Assembly: GCA_015501585.1 (NCBI GenBank)
Contig: JADNRY010000184.1
Coordinates: 62,001 to 126,000 of the forward strand
DNA length: 64,000 bases
Reading direction: 5' to 3'
DNA from: Rhodocollybia butyracea
Taxonomy: Eukaryota; Basidiomycota; Agaricomycetes; Agaricales; Omphalotaceae
The position numbers and the translations under genes were made by a program. The notes below the pieces were generated by a model. That model ran no database searches. It had not been told where the DNA came from and was given only the letters and a program-made list of their open reading frames with translations. Position 1 is the first letter of the stretch; each line of letters opens with the position of its first letter. This document shows positions 57,794-64,000 of the stretch, piece by piece.

Positions 57794-59883
57794 TGAATGT
57801 GGTTTTGCTGCCGCTTCGGGACAAGCTAAGAGTCGAAATCAAGTCGAAATGATGAGCCTTGAGTTAAGAGTTACCAAGGGCTGGAGCTATGGTAAAGTCC
57901 TCCAACTATTAATTAGACAGATCTCATGAGTTCAGCTGGCTCGAAAGGACATGCTGCCATGCAACGATGTCAATCCCCCTTGAGTCTCTTATTTTTATAC
58001 TGCACCCATGGCTATCCTAGAACAGAAGCCAGGACTATTTCGTATCGTTATCGATTATATGTTCATACCCAAGGACTGGAACCTTTGCTACCTTTTTCCC
58101 AGCAATGCCCTAGCTCCGGCGACAGCCGCTCCGAGTAAGCGAAAACCGATTTCGAGAAAATTTGCTGACTCTCGATACGAGAAACTTCGTGAGCAATAGG
58201 GGCGCCTTCGTAGACTGCTTTTTACCGGTCGCATAGCACCCAAAGGTAAACCTTCGACGCAACGAAATGTTCTTGACTAACTTGCCATTTGCTCCTTACA
58301 GGTACTCGGGTGGCAGTCATCAAGGTGGACGCGGCTTTCAGGGACACATGATCCCACTTTTTTGAAATATTCATCACCTTATTTAACTTATACCTTGATT
58401 TCAAGATTTCCATAGTACGTCGGTTTCCAAAATACTTGTTAAACGAAACAGTTGAACTGACTACCACGGGCACCAGCCAAGAACGAGAAGTACACCAACC
58501 GCCTTGTCCCTTAGCTTGTTCCTGGAGCGATGACGTCTCTTTATGAACTCTCTCGCTTGAACTTTGGCTAGATTCCACCCAGAATAGACTGTTTCGTTGC
58601 GCACGAAAGATGTGATTGATGAGAACGCAGAAAGCAGTATAGAAACCTGACGTGTGAAAAACACTCGTTACTAACGATAGCAATCTGGAAGCTGAAATCT
58701 GCGGGAATCCAGTTCTGGAAGTTGAGCCCTGCTGATTTGCGAGCTGGGAGAGAGTAGAATGAGGGCGTGGCTTGCGAGACAGAACTTGCAGATGGATTCA
58801 TGATGGGCAGCGATGGTAGAAACAACTAACTTTATCTAAGCGCAGAAACAATACGCGTTGAACGTGACTGCGATTCTTTGTATCCGAACGACTCCAAGTT
58901 CATACTGACTGTTGGGGGTTGCGAGACGGCGTAATGAAACGCCCGGTCGGAACGACTTCTGACTATCAGTATCCACGGCGGGCATATACTTAAGTATATC
59001 ATATATGACACCATGTGTGTATGTTCCTTAAATAGGGACCACCTGGCCGGCTCCTTCCTTCCTTCCTTCCAAGTGATCATGTATTGATTTGTGTCTTTAA
59101 GTGTCTACTTATCAGGAATCCGGATCCGGATACAGTGTCTACATGGGGGTAGCATTGTATTTGTTCATGTGTTCGTTCTATAGCCACATCTCGCTGCTCA
59201 GTTCCGCGGTTTTCTATTTTTCCATGGCCTCGACAAATAGTACATTCGGCCGTGAAATAATGTTACCCCGAGCTGCTATGCTAATATATTATGACCCATC
59301 ATCCTGGTTTTTGTTCGGTCACAATGGGCAATCTCCCGAAAAATATACGAAAATCAGAACGGAGGTTTTCAAGTGCTAACTGTTGTACTTAGCCTACAGT
59401 CGTTTCATTGATTTTACTGGCACAAGAAACTTTGAAACTAGTAATTGTTTCTTGGATATGCATGCTGATTACATGCTAACATCAAGATCGCGTGGACACG
59501 AACAAGATACGAATCTAAGATACAAATCATATCATGGATATGGAACCGAATACTGATCGTACGTCTATCCGCTAGACTGGTAGGGGTCGAATACTTTGAG
59601 AGCACAGTCTTGCTTCATCCATCCAACTTAAATCTTGACATCGTGCTCAAATGCAAGGACATGCTAGGTGGCGCTTCTAGTTGCGACAACATTGGACAAT
59701 GTCTAAATTTAGTTGAAGGGAACTGCCATACATCAAAGTTTGTGCCGCTCACGGGCTGACAGCACTGATGCAATGATGCAAGCGAGGTCCCATCTGCGGT
59801 ATGCACTTGTTAAATTAATCCACAAGACATTTATAGAGCCAGTCACCGGGGCAAATGTCACCGATTATCCCCAGCGTATTGTC
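57794..59883. other. Gene-poor interval
   Basis: A possible minus-strand first exon starts at 58801 (MNPSASSVSQATPSFYSLPA, then NFQNWIPADFSFQIAI) with further minus-strand open frames down to 58222. I recognise no family and cannot assemble a consistent gene. A (CCTT)n run lies at about 59052-59070. Confidence 0.35.
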
Positions 59884-61790
59884 ATGGCTAGCACAATTCC
59901 TTCGACGTATGGTGCTTGGCTCCTTGCGGTGTGGCTTGCGACAATGTAAGTCTTTTAAGGTGCCTCCCCAAAACCCCACACTAACATTATGACGCAGCCT
60001 TTACGGTGCGGGAGTAGTGCAAGCCTGGCTATACTTTCATTGGTACCCTAATGACCATTGGGGTGTGAGATCAACTGTATGTTCAGTGGCCGTCTGTTCA
60101 AACCTTAATCAGACTCTGGTTTTCTTTATAATTAGGTAACGGTCTTGATGTAAGCATACCTTCTCTCCTACGCAAACACAACTCACGGATTTGATCGAAG
60201 AGTATGTGAGACGCTACACATCTCCTTTTTGTTCGGCGCAACATATAATGCATTGATCAACGATTTTGGAGATCCTCTGGCATTATTTACAATTACCTGG
60301 TTTGGTTCACCACTGCTTTACAATTCGGCCTGAATTAACCCAGACTCACAGGATGGATTCGGTTCGTGTACAGGTTCATTAATTTACGCCATTGGAACTC
60401 ATAGAACGCGAGAAGGCGCAGCTCTTGGCCGGGGTAAGCACGAGAATCATAGCAGGACAGTGCGAGATTGACTCATTATGTCCTAGTATTTGTCGGCCTT
60501 TATTGTTCAGACGTAGGTTCGATGCAATTTTAAGCACCCTCAACGTCTCATTTCTTGGATAACCCAGTTACTATGCATGGAGTATTTACCTTTGTTTGTT
60601 CAATTTATCACTTGGAGCTGGCATACATTAACGTTGCTGATAGTAAACAAGAAGCAGAAGACCGTGACTGTCTTGATTGTAAATACATTTGTGCATTGTT
60701 GAAACTTCTAACATATCACACTTTTCGATGCTTGACAGATGGTCCTAGCTTTTGCTCAAATAGGAGCAGGACTAGGTATGTTGTCCTTTCTCAAATGTGA
60801 ATGATATCTTAATTTTTCAACCAGCCCAGACAATTGACACGTAGGTGGCTGGCAAACATTCGAAAATAAACGAGAATTAAAACGGGATATCCAATAGGAC
60901 CATTCTTGGATCGCTGCTCAAATTAGATAAAACAAAGGTATAGTGGATTCCAATTTCCAACACGTTCATTCAATTATCAAATCAGAAGCTAAGGAAGTGC
61001 TTTAGCCAACAATGACCTTTCAAAGTGCTGCGACTCTTGCCTGTGATACGGTGATTACTCTCGCATTATACTTGAGTTTGAGAAGCAGAAGAACCGGGAT
61101 GGAGAAGTAGGTCTTCCTTACAGAATTGGGTTTTGGATTAACTCTTTGTAAACAGGACCAATACACTGTTACAAAAGTTGATGATCAACGCCGTTAACCG
61201 TGGTGCTCTGACCGCCTTGGCCGCCGCAGTTACCATGATACTGGTAGGTGGACTGAGCTTGGCAAATCTGTCCCAAGCTCACTGCAACTTACCCAATTCC
61301 AAGTTTCTTGCACTTCCTGGAAAATTATATTTCTTGCTAGGTCTCATGACTAGCGGAAAATGTTTGTGGAGTGTCACTGATCTCGTTTCAAGAGCCTATA
61401 CTTAACAATCCTCTTACAGTGTACATGAACAGCATGCTAGCAACGTGAGAATGTTCAATACTCATGTGTACTCATGTCTGAATGAAACCTTTCATAGACT
61501 CAATTCGCGACAGCACTTAATGAAGACTTCAGCTGATTCTGAGCGCGCATGGAACTCAATCCAATTAGGAGGGCTATCAACTGTGCCACATGGAACTGGG
61601 ATACCTACTACACAAACGGCCTCCCATTCTGATGACACAGAATTGGTAAGCTTGGTTCCTTTTTACCTTTTTTCCGAGGACTGATTGAGAACTACAAACC
61701 AGAATGAAATCATGAAGCCAAACAGTCAGGAGTTGCACAATCAATTGGGACATGTGGAGGTATTGATAACTCAAAGCTCCCACATCCACA
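59884..61790 (+). CDS. DUF6534-type multi-pass membrane protein
   Basis: Start ATG 59884 (MASTIPSTYGAWLLAVWLAT). Intron 59946-59998 joins to ILYGAGVVQAWLYFHWYPND; a second joins RSTVTVLI to VCETLHISFLFGATYNALIN. The middle exons are hard to follow between 60310 and 60900 and may carry breaks. C-terminal part: TLACDTVITLALYLSLRSRR, then LLQKLMINAVNRGALTALAA with TM segment, and MNSMLATLNSRQHL, the classic TNxLLxxLxxxxxNxGxxT..YxNSxLATLNxR signature of DUF6534. The family is abundant in Agaricomycetes, 6-7 TM, function unknown. The tail after 61680 runs in a hydrophilic frame to about 61790. Confidence 0.7.
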
Positions 61791-61856
61791 CGTGAACTCA
61801 ACCTTTCCAAAACTTTCAAATTGAAGAAAAATGATATGAGGCAGTTAGCTAACAAT

Positions 61857-63180
61857 TATTGGATATAAGGATTCAGGATAATGATTAGCCAATGTGTATT
61901 TATCTCAAATTATTCCTATCAAAATACCTAGTTTTCTCTGCAAATGATATGAGAGCAGTTGATGGAGATGGGTGAAAATGAGGAGTGACAATAAATAAAT
62001 TACCCTAGCTTTCACACCAGGAAGATACAGAAATCTAGTCAAAGCTGATTATCCTGATGAAAATTTTCAGCTTGTACAAGTGTTTGCATAGCGCTGTATA
62101 CAAAGCTGTATAAGTATCCAAGATGTAAGTACTTTGTCCTGTAGCGATTCTCAACTGAGTATAGAGCTCCCCAATTTAGAATTTCATATCGATGTGCCCA
62201 CTGCCGGCAAGGGCTCAGAGCCATTGATGACTGGGCCCTCTGAGCTGGCCCTCTCTGAAGCTCGAGCCTCGGGGTGGCTCAGATTTTTGGAAGCCCAGAA
62301 TGTTTTCTATGGGCGGACTTTCTAGTGTACATACTTATAAGTACTAGATTTGAGTTTGGAGTAATCTTGCCAAATAATTCGGCCCAAATTTATTGTCGGG
62401 CACGGGAAGTCTTTCTTTCCCCATTCTTTTGACAGCATTCTGCAATCGCAGCGAGCGGGCTTCTTCAGCAGGCTTTGGAGATGTATAATAATGGCAGTGA
62501 GCTCAGAGGTCACCGAAAAATAATGGGTATGTCCACTAGTACTAGTCTAGTAGGTGATTCTGGTAGGACAGCCTTGGACAGGATGAAATGTTGTTCGGGG
62601 GATGAAGATCCTTTAAAGACACAGAAGACAAGGGCTGTCTACATCCAGCAGTACCTACAGCAGAGCTTGGAGGGTGAAAAATAGAACAGTCGTGCACGCA
62701 TGTAACAAAAGTACCTACCTAGTAGTACCGGGAATGTGAGCCATGGGGGGTCAGAGATGGCAGTGCCTGAATCCAGGAAATGTCACTCAATGAGTGCTTG
62801 TTTGTAAGAGCCCTGACTCTTAATGCCTCCGACCATGAGCAAGATCTTGTTCTATTAGAGAAATAGACCGAAACGAGTAGGTGGTACGAGGATAAGAGTG
62901 AACTAATTATGTAATATCAGCGCTAATGGCAATGAACGTGCCGTAGGCGTTACATTGTTTGTAAACTCACAAGCTAAAGGACAAGGCAATTTAGTGACCT
63001 GGTTTATATTGGAGACACAACCAGGTCGCCTCTGTGCAGAATCACTAGTCATTTCCAGGAACTGTCTTTGTTGTGATGCGACGCTTTGACATCGGAATAC
63101 GCAACTCCGGATCTGGCGTCGGTAATTATTACACTCTGTACTTCCTTACTAAGTATTTACTAGCTACTTACTATTATTAA
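61857..63180. other. Gene-poor interval
   Basis: Two plus-strand open frames (62134-62325, SELALSEARASGWLRFLEAQ; 62475-62684) show no recognisable family. A small palindrome (ctagtgtac-atacttataagtactag) lies at 62321-62347. No gene supported. Confidence 0.35.
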
Positions 63181-63187
63181 CTAATAC

Positions 63188-64000
63188 TTACAGAGCCGGT
63201 AGATACCTTGTAGAGTACCCGTACTGTAGTATATAAGGCCTGGCACGAAGGCCAAGTAGTATATAACAATATCTCTTATCTCTCGCTGTCCATCTCATGA
63301 AGACAGAGAGAAGCACCAAGGAAAAGCTAGATATGAGGCCGAGGAACCAGAGCACGTCCGCAAATACAGTAGTGTGAGACCCCAGGATTGCCGGGGAGTC
63401 AGGCTGCATTTTGACCACAGCAAGGAGAGCTGCTTTGAATGCAATGTTGGGTTTGGGTGGTAAAGCTGACACTAGTAGGGTGAGTGTAATCCCAGATAGG
63501 AGAGTGGCCTAGATTAGAACCGAGTACTGAGGAATTAGCCATGTATGCCCTTTGTTTGTTTTCTGAAAATGCAGTGGGTATTACATACCAAGATTAAGAT
63601 GACACTCAACCTGTTGTTAGCCACATAAGTGAGATAATTGTCTGTGTTGTGTATAGCCTCCCTGTCCCCATCCCCTGCATCTTGGTCTTGGTCTTGGTCT
63701 TTCTGACTGTTCATAGACCATTTGGTCTGGAGCATAGACAAGGTAAGAGTTAGAGGTGGCAAATAGATATCTTCTTTTCCAACGTAGCCTGATTTTCCAT
63801 ATGTGGTCCCGCTTTCAACAATAACCGCTGAGCTTGCTGCTGCCAGAAGGTGAGAGAGTGGGGCCAGAGCAATCAGATGAGAAGATTGCATTGAAAATAA
63901 ACATCAGGCATCTGATGCGCTGCATGAGAAACTAGCTCAGGCTTGAAAGGAAAAAAACTTTATGCATAGCACTCACCTGGGTCTTTCTGTCGAATCGTCC
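63188..64000 (-). CDS. DUF6535-type membrane protein (partial, N-terminus off window; 3' end disrupted)
   Basis: Minus strand. The exon running off the right edge ends GRFDRKTQ before a GTGAG donor near 63977, like the RFDxxxxE..W preamble of DUF6535. The next exon, IALAPLSHLLAAASSAVIVE, aligns with the family's LFSAVVTAFVVESY; then a QDQDQDQDAGDGD run. Then VSALPPKPNIAFKAALLAVV and SHTTVFADVLWFLGLISSFS with VLLSVFMR, matching the VNxLWFLSLxLSLxxxLL segment. After VFMR the frame enters repeat R3 (63227-63300) and no family sequence follows, so the gene seems truncated at its 3' end. Function of DUF6535 proteins is unknown; they are membrane proteins common in Agaricomycetes. Confidence 0.6.
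63201..63300 (-). repeat. Repeat R3, copy 2
   Basis: Same-orientation partner of 45705-45730 plus 45974-46065. In copy 1 the two halves are separated by about 240 bp of unrelated sequence; here they are contiguous, so copy 1 has an insertion. Confidence 0.6.

Noticed and set aside
51000..58000. A complete secondary-metabolite cluster
   Set aside because: Only a tailoring enzyme and a broken transporter are present; no backbone enzyme or regulator is visible.
1..64000. tRNA or rRNA genes
   Set aside because: No cloverleaf with matching A and B boxes and no rRNA core sequence was recognised by eye; a tRNAscan or Rfam run would be needed to exclude short ones.

Overview
The window looks like a transposon-rich stretch of a filamentous basidiomycete (Agaricomycetes) genome. 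The evidence is short GT-AG introns of about 50-60 bp, often with a ctaat/ctgat-like branch site, and gene families typical of that group: a NACHT-WD40 NLR protein, a 7-TM 'WRAWVLYP' family protein, DUF6534- and DUF6535-type membrane proteins, an Ndc10_II-type protein, an O-methyltransferase and CCHC-type gag. Nothing indicates a bacterium. All functional calls come from reading translated frames; no database search was run.

Layout. 1-2.7 kb: a minus-strand, edge-truncated Ndc10/Crypton-type gene. 5.6-6.9 kb: a minus-strand multi-exon 7-TM protein. 7-10.5 kb: no gene, several copies of a dispersed repeat. 10.7-12.3 kb: minus-strand exons of an unrecognised gene family, with a second copy at 49-50.6 kb. 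15.2-19.7 kb: a NACHT-WD40 NLR-like gene with 14 nearly identical WD40 repeats; its P-loop lies out of frame. 20-37 kb: nested retroelements on the minus strand. A Ty1/copia pol-LTR fragment abuts a Ty3/gypsy remnant, which carries a 12-bp-TSD insertion, a 362-bp TA-flanked foldback element and a 6-kb hAT-like element with an 8-bp target duplication. 37-48 kb: repeats, a short F-box-like gene (41.5 kb), a single-pass membrane protein (43.5-45.0 kb) and a 112-bp inverted repeat pair. 51.2-53.6 kb: an intact nine-exon O-methyltransferase. 55-57.8 kb: an MFS transporter with several single-base frame breaks. 59.9-61.8 kb: a DUF6534-type membrane protein. 63.2-64 kb: a DUF6535-type membrane protein running off the right edge.

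How the parts relate. The O-methyltransferase, the MFS transporter and the membrane proteins sit close together and could be a small accessory-metabolism neighbourhood, but no backbone synthase is visible, so a biosynthetic cluster is not claimed. The clearest cross-cutting signal is that several otherwise well-conserved genes (Ndc10-like, 7-TM, NLR, MFS) each carry one or more apparent one-base deletions, mostly in G or C runs, while the O-methyltransferase and the WD40 block are fully open. Either gene decay or residual homopolymer errors in the assembly would explain this, and raw reads would tell them apart.
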